A stretch of DNA of 64,000 nt from Reichenbachiella sp. 5M10 (GTDB taxonomy: Bacteria; Bacteroidota; Bacteroidia; Cytophagales; Cyclobacteriaceae). A program made the translations under genes and the position numbers. The stretch's first letter is position 1. Every line of letters begins with the position of its first letter. The stretch lies in contig NZ_MDGR01000007.1 in NCBI RefSeq assembly GCF_002742335.1, positions 4,344,501 to 4,408,500 on the forward strand, written 5' to 3'. The notes under the pieces were generated by a model. That model searched no databases. It worked only from the letters and a program-made list of their open reading frames with translations, and was not told where the DNA came from. Positions 33,753 through 41,908 of the stretch are shown here, piece by piece.

Positions 33753-34196
33753 ATGGACAGTAGGGTCAGGCATATTGCCAAAAGTATAACATGGAGGATA
33801 ATAGCCACGGGGACTACCTTGTTGGTGGCGGGCTATATTCAAGATGAGAAGGAAGATGCATTGCCAACGTTTAGTTTACTTGCGTTTTTTGATGTAACCG
33901 TCAAAATGCTGATGTATTACCTGCACGAGCGGTTTTGGTTCAACCTCAAAATTGAAATTAATTCTAAATTGAGACATGTGATCAAGGCATTCTCATGGCG
34001 GATCATTGCCTCTTTGACTACATTGGTCTTGGTGGTAATATTGTTTCGCGATCAGCCCAATCCGGTCGAAAAGGGAATCACGATTGCTGGTATCGAGTTT
34101 TTCTTGAAAATGCTCTTTTATTATGGTCATGAAGAAGCATGGTATCGAATCAACCTGGGCTTGGACAATAGGGAGAAAAACAAAGGGACATCATGA
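33753..34196 (+). CDS. DUF2061 membrane protein (two repeats)
   Basis: 147 residues with two DUF2061 units. The first starts near residue 5 ('HIAKSITWRIIATGTTLLV'), the second near residue 72 ('HVIKAFSWRIIASLTTLVLV'). Each has two membrane segments and ends in an H-E-R-F-W / H-E-E-A-W-Y motif. The gene overlaps cysC by four bases. DUF2061 proteins recur beside APS kinase and sulfate permease genes, so a role in sulfate assimilation is inferred; the activity is unknown. Confidence 0.85.
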   Translation: MDSRVRHIAKSITWRIIATGTTLLVAGYIQDEKEDALPTFSLLAFFDVTVKMLMYYLHERFWFNLKIEINSKLRHVIKAFSWRIIASLTTLVLVVILFRDQPNPVEKGITIAGIEFFLKMLFYYGHEEAWYRINLGLDNREKNKGTS

Positions 34197-34792
34197 CAGA
34201 AAATATCATTCCACATAGTCATTCGATCACCCCAGCAGACCGCATCAAAAAATTAGGGTATAAGCCGTTTTTGATCTGGTTTGTAGGGATGTCTGGATCT
34301 GGAAAATCTACGTTGGCGAGTGCTCTGGAAGAAAAGCTATTTGCCGATGGTCGAAATACCTACATTCTAGACGGAGACAACATTCGCAGTGGCCTCAACA
34401 AGGATTTGGATTTTTCGGACGAAAGTCGAAAGGAAAATATCCGTAGAATCGCTGAAGTATCTAAATTGTTTGTCGATGCTGGTACCGTTGTTTTGACGGC
34501 CTTTATTACTCCTTTCGCCGAAGAGCGCGAAAAAGTCAAACAACTGGTGGGTTCAGACAATTACTTGGAGATATTTGTCGATTGCCCGTTGGAGGAGTGT
34601 GAAAAACGAGATGTCAAAGGACTATATGCCAAAGCGAGAAGAGGAGAAATCAAGAACTTCACGGGTATAGATTCTCCCTTCGAAAAGCCGACCAACGCTG
34701 ATATTGTAGTGGAATCACACAAAGTATCTATTGCTGAAGGCGTAGAGGCTATTTATAAAATTGTAAAAGAAAAAATCAACATACATGAGTAA
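34193..34792 (+). CDS. cysC: adenylylsulfate kinase
   Basis: 199 residues. Walker A is 'GMSGSGKSTLAS' and the family hallmark 'YILDGDNIRSGLNKDLDFS' follows, with 'FVDCPLEECEKRDVKGLY' and 'FTGIDSPFEKP'. It phosphorylates APS to PAPS, the donor for sulfation and for reduction by PAPS reductase. It overlaps DUF2061 upstream and cysD downstream. Confidence 0.96.
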   Translation: MTENIIPHSHSITPADRIKKLGYKPFLIWFVGMSGSGKSTLASALEEKLFADGRNTYILDGDNIRSGLNKDLDFSDESRKENIRRIAEVSKLFVDAGTVVLTAFITPFAEEREKVKQLVGSDNYLEIFVDCPLEECEKRDVKGLYAKARRGEIKNFTGIDSPFEKPTNADIVVESHKVSIAEGVEAIYKIVKEKINIHE

Positions 34793-35690
34793 CTACAATC
34801 TTACGCATATCAAAGAGCTTGAAGCGGAAGCGATTTATATATTAAGAGAAGTTTTCGCACAGTTTGAAAATCCAGCGATCCTGTTTTCAGGAGGGAAAGA
34901 CTCGATCTGTGTCGCTCACTTGGCACGCAAGGCATTCTTCCCTGCCAAAATTCCTTTCCCATTTGTACATGTGGACACTGGGCACAACTTCCCAGAAACG
35001 ATGGAATTTAGAAACCAGTATGTTGAGGAACTTGGTGTGAAGCTGATTGTAGGATCGGTACAAAAGTCCATCGATGACGGTGCTGCTACAGAAGAAAAGG
35101 GTAAAAATGCCAGCAGAAATGCCATTCAAACGGTCACGCTACTCGATACGATCGAAGAGCATCAGTTTGATGCTTGTATTGGCGGTGCACGTAGGGATGA
35201 AGAAAAGGCTCGAGCGAAAGAGCGATTCTTCTCCCACCGAGACGAATTTGGTCAGTGGGACCCTAAAAACCAGAGACCAGAGCTATGGAACATCTTCAAC
35301 GGCAGATGCCATCAAGGAGAAAACTTCCGAGTTTTCCCATTGAGCAACTGGACAGAAATGGATGTATGGCAGTACATTTTGTCGGAAAACATCGCCTTGC
35401 CATCGCTTTACTTCGCGCACGAGCGACAAGTGATCCGCAGAAGCAACACGTGGTTGCCGGTATCTGACTTTATCACGATAGCGGATGACGAGGAAGTAGT
35501 TACTAAGAAAATTCGATTCAGAACCTTGGGAGATATTACCATCACCGGAGGAGATGAATCAGATGCCGATACATTGGAGAAAATCGTAGACGAGGTAGCT
35601 TCTGCCAGACAAACCGAAAGAGGTAACAGAGAGGATGACAAACGCTCAGAAACCTCCATGGAGGACAGAAAGAAGCAGGGGTATTTTTAA
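34785..35690 (+). CDS. cysD: sulfate adenylyltransferase subunit 2
   Basis: 301 residues. The PP-loop is 'LFSGGKDSICVAHL', with 'VHVDTGHNFPETMEFRN', 'GGARRDEEKARAKERFFS' and the tail 'RRDRE'-like 'ERGNREDDKRSETSMED'. It adenylylates sulfate to APS driven by the CysN GTPase. Twenty-three bases separate its stop from the inserted four-helix-bundle gene, where the order cysD-cysN would normally be direct. Confidence 0.96.
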   Translation: MSNYNLTHIKELEAEAIYILREVFAQFENPAILFSGGKDSICVAHLARKAFFPAKIPFPFVHVDTGHNFPETMEFRNQYVEELGVKLIVGSVQKSIDDGAATEEKGKNASRNAIQTVTLLDTIEEHQFDACIGGARRDEEKARAKERFFSHRDEFGQWDPKNQRPELWNIFNGRCHQGENFRVFPLSNWTEMDVWQYILSENIALPSLYFAHERQVIRRSNTWLPVSDFITIADDEEVVTKKIRFRTLGDITITGGDESDADTLEKIVDEVASARQTERGNREDDKRSETSMEDRKKQGYF

Positions 35691-35713
35691 CGTCCAGCCA
35701 TTGGCTGTTGGCA

Positions 35714-36076
35714 ATGAGAGACTTTACAAAATACGAAATTTGGGAGTTAGCGATTGAAATTGCAGAGTTGATTTACGCTTCTTCCAAAGTTTTTCCAGAT
35801 GAGGAGAAATTTGGCTTGGTTTCTCAGATTAGGAGAGCTTCGGTTTCTATATCTTCAAATATAGCCGAAGGTGCAAGCCGGTCGTCTGACAAAGAGTTTA
35901 ACAGGTTTTTAGAAATTGCCATGGGCTCATTGTTTGAAGTACGGTCACAAGTATTTTTGGCCAAGAGAATTAAAATTTTAGAAGAAAAAGAGTTTGAAAT
36001 GTTAGATGGTAAATTATCTGTTCTAGCAAAAAAGATGAACTCCTTAAGAAATAAGTTAAACCATAATCTTAGCTAA
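35714..36076 (+). CDS. four helix bundle protein (S23/IVP family), inserted in cys operon
   Basis: 120 residues from ATG 35714. Motifs are 'FTKYEIWELAIEIAELIY', 'LVSQIRRASVSISSNIAEGA' and 'FNRFLEIAMGSLFEVRSQVF', the signature of the family named after the 23S rRNA intervening-sequence protein. It is all helical and forms a ring-like pentamer in known relatives. The activity is unknown. It splits cysD from cysN, is preceded by a small palindrome (35694-35706), and is followed by a repeat family also present after cysN. Confidence 0.92.
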   Translation: MRDFTKYEIWELAIEIAELIYASSKVFPDEEKFGLVSQIRRASVSISSNIAEGASRSSDKEFNRFLEIAMGSLFEVRSQVFLAKRIKILEEKEFEMLDGKLSVLAKKMNSLRNKLNHNLS

Positions 36077-36101
36077 TAGCTAACTGCTAATAGCCAAAAG
36101 C
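36072..36101. repeat. short repeat copy A, after four-helix-bundle gene
   Basis: GCTAATAGCTAAC (36072-36084) is followed by CCAAAAGC (36094-36101). The same 13-mer and 8-mer occur at 37421-37443 after cysN. It overlaps the end of the four-helix-bundle gene and looks like a small palindromic repeat family. Confidence 0.6.
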
Positions 36102-36109
36102 AACTGAAC

Positions 36110-37384
36110 ATGGAAAAGCACGATAACAAAGGTTACCTCAACATGGAACTTCTCCGATTCACTACGGCAGGTAGTGTCGATGACGGAAAGAGTACCCTGA
36201 TCGGTAGATTGCTATATGATTCAAAATCGATATTTGCCGATCAGCTGGAGCAAGTAGCCAAATCAAGTGAGCGAAAAGGTCTCGATCATACAGATTTGGC
36301 CCTACTGACAGATGGGTTGAAAGACGAGAGAGAGCAAGGCATCACCATCGATGTGGCCTATAGATATTTCGCTACACCGAAAAGAAAATTTATCATTGCT
36401 GATACCCCTGGTCATATCCAGTACACTCGGAATATGGTGACAGGAGCCTCTACTGCCAACTGTGCACTGTTGTTGGTGGATGCCCGAAAAGGAGTAATCG
36501 AGCAAACCAGAAGGCATTCTATCATTGCTTCTTTGTTGAAAATACCGCACGTCATCGTGTGTGTCAACAAAATGGATTTGGTCGACTACAGTGAAGAAGT
36601 ATTCGAAAAAATCAAAGAGGATTACGAAGCATTCGCATCGAAACTTGAGGTGAAAGACGTTCGTTTTATTCCGATCTCTGCGCTCAACGGCGACAATGTA
36701 GTGAACCGAAGTGAGGAGATGTCTTGGTATGAGGGCTCTACATTGCTATACACCTTAGAGAACATTCACATTGGTAGTGATCACAACCACATCGATTGTC
36801 GCTTTCCGGTGCAGAATGTCATCCGACCAAAAACCGACAAATACCACGACTATAGAGGCTATGCTGGACGTATCGCTAGTGGTGTGTTCAAAGCTGGGGA
36901 TGAAGTCACAGTGATGCCTTCTGGTTTTAGTTCCAAGATCAAATCCATCGATACTTATGATGGAGCAATTGATGAAGCATTTGCACCTATGTCAGTAACG
37001 ATACAGTTGGAAGACGAGATCGATATTGGACGTGGCGACATGATCGTTCGTACCAACAACAAGCCAGAGGCAATACAAGACATCGAAGTGATGGTTTGCT
37101 GGCTCAATGGCAAAGGGCCGAAACCTCGTGCAAAGTATATCCTGAGACATACGACTTCAGAGGTGAAAGCGATGATCAAGGACATCACTTACAAATTGGA
37201 TATCAGTACACTCCATAGAAATGAGGAGGACAAAGAAGTCGGTGCAAATGACATTTGTAAAATGCAGTTGAGAACCACAAAGCCTTTGTTGGCTGATTCT
37301 TATTCTAAAAACAGAATTACGGGAAGTTTAATTCTAGTAGACGAAGGTACGAATGAGACCGTGGCTGCCGGAATGATTGTGTAA
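36110..37384 (+). CDS. cysN: sulfate adenylyltransferase subunit 1 (GTPase)
   Basis: 424 residues. An EF-Tu-like GTPase with G1 'GSVDDGKSTLIGRL', G3 'DTPGHIQYTRN' and G4 'VNKMD', plus 'EREQGITIDVAYRYF'. Domain II/III follow to the C-terminus. GTP hydrolysis drives APS formation by CysD. It is not fused to CysC, which is separate upstream. Its stop overlaps a small hairpin (37384-37400). Confidence 0.96.
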   Translation: MEKHDNKGYLNMELLRFTTAGSVDDGKSTLIGRLLYDSKSIFADQLEQVAKSSERKGLDHTDLALLTDGLKDEREQGITIDVAYRYFATPKRKFIIADTPGHIQYTRNMVTGASTANCALLLVDARKGVIEQTRRHSIIASLLKIPHVIVCVNKMDLVDYSEEVFEKIKEDYEAFASKLEVKDVRFIPISALNGDNVVNRSEEMSWYEGSTLLYTLENIHIGSDHNHIDCRFPVQNVIRPKTDKYHDYRGYAGRIASGVFKAGDEVTVMPSGFSSKIKSIDTYDGAIDEAFAPMSVTIQLEDEIDIGRGDMIVRTNNKPEAIQDIEVMVCWLNGKGPKPRAKYILRHTTSEVKAMIKDITYKLDISTLHRNEEDKEVGANDICKMQLRTTKPLLADSYSKNRITGSLILVDEGTNETVAAGMIV

Positions 37385-37455
37385 ATAGCTGCAGGCTATT
37401 TGCAATTGGCTTTTGGCCTTGCTAATAGCTAACGGCCAAAAGCGAATAGCCAAAT
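37384..37455. repeat. two hairpins and repeat copy B between cysN and cysQ
   Basis: AATAGC-TGCAG-GCTATT (37384-37400) is followed by a perfect 10-bp stem GCTTTTGGCC (37409-37418) / GGCCAAAAGC (37434-37443) whose 15-nt loop carries GCTAATAGCTAAC (37421-37433). The outer sequence keeps pairing imperfectly to 37455. It shares two blocks with copy A. It has no U-run, so it is not a simple terminator. Confidence 0.6.
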
Positions 37456-38229
37456 ATGGATTTGAACCAACTTTTAGCAGTAGCGAAGATAGCTGCCAGA
37501 GATGCAGCTGCAGAGATTTTGAAAATATACGAAACAGGGGACTTTTCCGTAGAAGCTAAGTCTGATGACTCTCCTTTGACGAAAGCAGACAAAGCCTCTC
37601 ACCTTGCCATCGTAGCACATCTGGAGAAGACTGGATTGCCCATCTTAAGCGAGGAAGGCAGAGCCATTCCATACAGCGAACGAAGGGGTTGGGATTACTT
37701 CTGGATGATCGATCCATTGGATGGGACCAAGGAATTTATCAAACGCAATGGAGAGTTCACGGTCAACATTGCGTTGATTCATCAAGGGCAATCTATTCTT
37801 GGCGTAGTACAAGTACCTGTAAAGGACGAATTGTATTATGCAATTCAAGGTAAAGGGGCCTTTAAAGAACTAAACAATGAAACAACTGAACTGCAAGTAA
37901 ATAGAATCAACTTGCAGGACACAGGCTTGAAAGTAGTTGCTTCGCGTTCGCATCTTTCGGACGAGACACAGGTCTTTATGGATGGACTAGACCATCCAGA
38001 GATAGTCAGTATGGGGAGCTCTCTCAAGTTACTGGCTGTGGCAGAAGGAGCAGCCGACCTATATCCACGATTCGCTCCGACCATGGAGTGGGATACCGCC
38101 GCAGCACAGGCCATTGTCGAAGAGGCAGGAGGTATAGTGACCATTAAATCAACCTCACAGTCAGTGCTTTATAATAAAGAAGATTTGTTGAATCCCCATT
38201 TTTTGGTTTCATGTAAGGCAAAGAGCTAA
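37456..38229 (+). CDS. cysQ: 3'(2'),5'-bisphosphate nucleotidase
   Basis: 257 residues of the inositol-monophosphatase fold. 'LTKADKASH', 'LSEEGRAIPY' and the metal site 'IDPLDGTKEFIKRNGEFTVN' identify CysQ, with 'MEWDTAAAQAIVEEAGG' near the end. It removes PAP left by PAPS-dependent reactions. Its presence with cysCDN but no cysH suggests PAPS is used, at least partly, for sulfation in this locus. Confidence 0.94.
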   Translation: MDLNQLLAVAKIAARDAAAEILKIYETGDFSVEAKSDDSPLTKADKASHLAIVAHLEKTGLPILSEEGRAIPYSERRGWDYFWMIDPLDGTKEFIKRNGEFTVNIALIHQGQSILGVVQVPVKDELYYAIQGKGAFKELNNETTELQVNRINLQDTGLKVVASRSHLSDETQVFMDGLDHPEIVSMGSSLKLLAVAEGAADLYPRFAPTMEWDTAAAQAIVEEAGGIVTIKSTSQSVLYNKEDLLNPHFLVSCKAKS

Positions 38230-38324
38230 ATGCAGTATGGCGTGGGGTGTATTGCCAAATATTAAAGCAGAATCAAAAGCCCCTTCCGTTTAATTTTTTA
38301 TCTTGCGCAAAATTTCAGGTTACT

Positions 38325-40823
38325 ATGAGACACCTTTTTCGTGGCGTGCTTTTGTTGTTTTTGGTACTATGTTGTCAATTACACGTTGTTGCGCAGCAAA
38401 CGCCAAGTATTCAAAACATTAGTAGCATCAATGTAGACGACTTGTCTGACGAGCAGATCCAAAAGTTTATTGATAAAGTTGAGTCGAGTGGCTACTCTGA
38501 GGATCAATTGATATTGCTGGCAAAATCTCGAGGCATGAGTGAATTGCAAATTCAAAAGCTCAGGTCAAGGATCGCCAAAGTGAAAAGTGGGTCATCTTCG
38601 AATTCTTCGACAAATGGGACGGGTAGATTGAGGAAGTCACCTGAGGAGGAGCAACAGACGAAGGAGCAATCGAACCAAGAGGATTTTGCTTTTGATCCAT
38701 TTGAAGATATTTTGGTAGATTCATCTGCTTATATTGATGGGCTTAAAATATTTGGGCATCAGTTTTTTGAGAACAGCAGTTTGACTTTCGAAACGGGTCT
38801 CAATATGCCTACTCCAGCCAACTATGTGATAGGGCCTGGCGATGAGATGATCATTGACATTTGGGGCGCTTCTGAGCAAACCTACCAGTTGGTGGTATCA
38901 CCAGAAGGAGCAATTCGTATTCCAAATTTGGGGCCTATTTATGTATCAGGTCTGACTGCTGATGCGGCTAAATCAAAGGTGATTTCACGACTCAAAAAAA
39001 TATACAGTACTATAGGCCGTAGTTCAAATGCGGATGTGAGCCTAGGTCAAACGAGATCCATCAATGTTCATGTAATTGGAGCAGTCAAAAAACCTGGGAC
39101 ATTTTCCCTTTCTTCTTTTGGTACTGCTTTCAACGCGCTGTATAGTGCTGGTGGACCTAGTGTCGATGGTTCATTGCGAAAAATAGAAATATATCGATCG
39201 CGAGAGTTGGTATCAACCATGGATGCTTACGCCTTTATGATTCGAGGCACTGGGGAGAATATCACGCTTCAAGATCAAGATGTGATCATTGTGCGTCCTT
39301 ATGTCAATAGGGTGAGATTCGATGGTGAAGTGAAGAACCCCGCAATCTATGAAATGATAGATGGAGAGACTTTTGAGGACTTGATGCTTTACTCGGGCGG
39401 ATTTACCAACAATGCATACCAAGGAATAGTGAACCTCCGAAGAGTCGAGAATAACTTCAAGACGGTGCGGTCTATTGAAATTGGAGAAGCCAGTTCATTT
39501 GCGATCAAGAATGGCGATGAATTTGAAGTAGGTAAAATTAAGAATGAATTCGTGGAACGTGTGACCATAGAAGGTCCGGTTATGAACCCCGGAGAGTTTC
39601 AACTCAAGGAAGGCATGACTCTTTTGCAGTTGATTAAATCTGCTGACGGCTTACGAGGAGATACATTTATGGACAGAGGAGTCATCATTCGTCAAAATGA
39701 AGATTTTTCACTGTCAAATATTTCCTTTAGCCCAGTGAAAGTATTGAATGGGGAGGAGAGTATTGTACTCCGGAGTAATGATATTGTTAAATTTCAGTCC
39801 ATTTATGAGCTTAGAGAGCGCTATGACTTGAATATTGAAGGAGAGGTACAACGACCTGGTGAGTTTGCCTATGTGTCTGGGATGACCGTAGAGGACTTGA
39901 TCTATTTGGCAGGGGGCTTCAAAGAGTCTGCTGCAAAATCTTTTGTTGAGGTGGCTAGGCGTATCAATCCAGACAGTACTGATGACATCAATAGTTCAGC
40001 CGAGATATTCAATTTTCCGATTAGTGAGAATTTGGGTATTTCAGAAAAGGCTTCTCGGTTTAAATTGGAGCCCTTTGATTTGGTGGTCATACGCAAGAGC
40101 CCCTTTTATTCCGAGCAAGAGACTGTTGAAATTGAAGGAGAAGCACATTTTCCGGGGATGTATGTGTTGGATCAAAAGGACGAAAGAATTTCTTCGATCT
40201 TGGAACGGGCTGGAGGTGTTACAAAGTTTGCTTATGTAGAGGGAGCAACTTTGATTCGTCAATCCGAATACTACAAGAGAGACGAGGAGGATGTGGGCTA
40301 TGCAAATGACGCAGTGAGGATTCGAAAACAAGATTTGACAGAGATATTCAAAAGGGACACGATCTTTTCCAACGAGTCGGCAGTATTCAAGCAGGAAGAA
40401 GCCATTGGTATTGAGTTGGATAAAATATTGAAAAACCCTGGGTCACCTTATGATTTGATCATGAGGAAAGGAGACATTATTAGTATTCCTCGACAAATGC
40501 AAACTGTACGGGTACGAGGAAGTGTTTTGTACCCTTCCAACGTGAGGTATCAAGACAGGGAAAGTTTGAAAAGCTATGTAGCAGCAGCGGGTGGTTTTGA
40601 CCAAGAGGCGAAGAAGTCCAAAGCTTACGTTATTTATGCCAATGGGTCTGCCGATCAGACGAGTAGCTTCTTGTGGTTCAAAAATTATCCGAAGATCGAG
40701 CCTGGAGCAGAAATAGTCATACCACACAAACCAGAGAAGCAACCTATGTCGGCTCAAGCATGGGTGGCTTTGGCTTCTAGTGTAGCTACTTTGGCTTTGG
40801 TTGTCACTCAAATCATTAATTAG
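38325..40823 (+). CDS. Wza-like SLBB polysaccharide export protein
   Basis: About 832 residues from ATG 38325, which starts a signal peptide ending 'LHVVAQ'. An N-terminal helical/coil part is followed by the poly_export domain 'YVIGPGDEMIIDIWGASEQT' and a series of SLBB beta-grasp domains (phrases 'INVHVIGAVKKPGTFSLSSF', 'VTIEGPVMNPGEFQLKEG', 'LNIEGEVQRPGEFAYVSGMT', 'VEIEGEAHFPGMYVL', 'RVRGSVLYPSNVRY'). One C-terminal hydrophobic helix follows. It is the outer-membrane/periplasmic conduit for a Wzy-dependent polysaccharide. It ends one base before the Wzz gene. Confidence 0.9.
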   Translation: MRHLFRGVLLLFLVLCCQLHVVAQQTPSIQNISSINVDDLSDEQIQKFIDKVESSGYSEDQLILLAKSRGMSELQIQKLRSRIAKVKSGSSSNSSTNGTGRLRKSPEEEQQTKEQSNQEDFAFDPFEDILVDSSAYIDGLKIFGHQFFENSSLTFETGLNMPTPANYVIGPGDEMIIDIWGASEQTYQLVVSPEGAIRIPNLGPIYVSGLTADAAKSKVISRLKKIYSTIGRSSNADVSLGQTRSINVHVIGAVKKPGTFSLSSFGTAFNALYSAGGPSVDGSLRKIEIYRSRELVSTMDAYAFMIRGTGENITLQDQDVIIVRPYVNRVRFDGEVKNPAIYEMIDGETFEDLMLYSGGFTNNAYQGIVNLRRVENNFKTVRSIEIGEASSFAIKNGDEFEVGKIKNEFVERVTIEGPVMNPGEFQLKEGMTLLQLIKSADGLRGDTFMDRGVIIRQNEDFSLSNISFSPVKVLNGEESIVLRSNDIVKFQSIYELRERYDLNIEGEVQRPGEFAYVSGMTVEDLIYLAGGFKESAAKSFVEVARRINPDSTDDINSSAEIFNFPISENLGISEKASRFKLEPFDLVVIRKSPFYSEQETVEIEGEAHFPGMYVLDQKDERISSILERAGGVTKFAYVEGATLIRQSEYYKRDEEDVGYANDAVRIRKQDLTEIFKRDTIFSNESAVFKQEEAIGIELDKILKNPGSPYDLIMRKGDIISIPRQMQTVRVRGSVLYPSNVRYQDRESLKSYVAAAGGFDQEAKKSKAYVIYANGSADQTSSFLWFKNYPKIEPGAEIVIPHKPEKQPMSAQAWVALASSVATLALVVTQIIN

Positions 40824-41906
40824 ATGACTGAAGAAAAGAAGATGGTTCAGGAGGATGAGATCGATTTGGTAGAATTGGCAAAGACGATTTGGGCTGGACG
40901 TAAGTTTATTGGTAAAGTGACGGGTATATTTATTGTTTTTGGATTAGTTGTCGCATTTACTAGTCCAGTGGAATATGAAGCCAGTACGAAGCTTATGCCA
41001 GAGGCAACTGAAGGGGCTACTCCTAGCCTGGGAGGATTGGGTGGACTGGCTGGGTTGGCCGGAATTGATATTAGTAGCATGTCTGGAGGGGGCGGAGTTT
41101 TATCCCCTCAGCTATACCCTGAGATAGTCAACAGTTTGCCTTTCATTCTCGATGTGATGAATGATACGATCTATTTTGAAAGTTTAGACCTAAGAACTAC
41201 TTCATTTGATTACTTTGAGAATATAGCTAAGCCTTCCATGCTTGGCTATGTGATGAAGTATAGTATAGGTCTTCCTGGGCTGATCAAGAAATCGATTGTT
41301 GGAGATGAAAGGGTTAACCCTAGTGGTGAGCAACAAGAATTTTATCGCCTAACGAAGGATCAATGGAAGATTGTTGAGAAGTTCAAGGAACGAATAGCTT
41401 TGAGTATAGATGATGAGACAGGTTTGATATCTATTAAGGTAGAAATGCCTGACGCTTATGCAGCAGCTCAAATCACAAAAAAAATAGAAAGAGAGGTAAC
41501 CAAAGCCGTCATTAAATATAAAACAGACAAAGCAAAGGAGAATCTTTCCTTCGTGATTGAAACCTTCGAGGAGGCCAAAGCGGAGTTCGAAGCAGTCCAA
41601 GTTCGTTTGGCTAGAGCTATGGATAGAAACATGAATGTATCTTCAGCAACGGCTCAAATTCAGCTCAGAAGGATTGAGAATGAGTACAATGTTGCTTTTG
41701 AAGTTTATAAGGGGCTTGCTTCTCAGGTAGAGCAAGCGAAGATAAAACTGAAAGAGGATACTCCCGTATTTACTGTTTTGGAGCCTGTAAGGGTTCCAGA
41801 GGACAAGAGTAAGCCAAATAGAATAATAGTCCTTTGTTTAGCTATGGTGGCAGGCATAGTTTTATCGATAACGATAATTTCATTAAGAAATATAAGAATT
41901 GTATAA
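40824..41906 (+). CDS. Wzz/PCP-type chain-length regulator
   Basis: 360 residues. The N-terminal membrane segment is about 30-50 and the C-terminal one about 335-355, with a coiled periplasmic domain between. The Wzz pattern is 'YEASTKLMPEATEG', a Gly-rich stretch 'LGGLGGLAGLAG', and a near-C-terminal 'EPVRVPEDKSKPNR' before the last segment. No tyrosine kinase domain is fused, so this is a PCP-1/2-type protein. It controls modal length or assembly with the exporter. Confidence 0.88.
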   Translation: MTEEKKMVQEDEIDLVELAKTIWAGRKFIGKVTGIFIVFGLVVAFTSPVEYEASTKLMPEATEGATPSLGGLGGLAGLAGIDISSMSGGGGVLSPQLYPEIVNSLPFILDVMNDTIYFESLDLRTTSFDYFENIAKPSMLGYVMKYSIGLPGLIKKSIVGDERVNPSGEQQEFYRLTKDQWKIVEKFKERIALSIDDETGLISIKVEMPDAYAAAQITKKIEREVTKAVIKYKTDKAKENLSFVIETFEEAKAEFEAVQVRLARAMDRNMNVSSATAQIQLRRIENEYNVAFEVYKGLASQVEQAKIKLKEDTPVFTVLEPVRVPEDKSKPNRIIVLCLAMVAGIVLSITIISLRNIRIV

Positions 41907-41908
41907 TT

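Noticed and set aside
36072-37455. CRISPR array or integron array around the repeats
   Set aside because: Only two copies, irregularly spaced and separated by a gene; no cas gene or integrase.
40824-41906. Wzz protein as a BY-kinase fusion
   Set aside because: There is no Walker A/B motif or C-terminal kinase domain; the protein ends with its second membrane segment.
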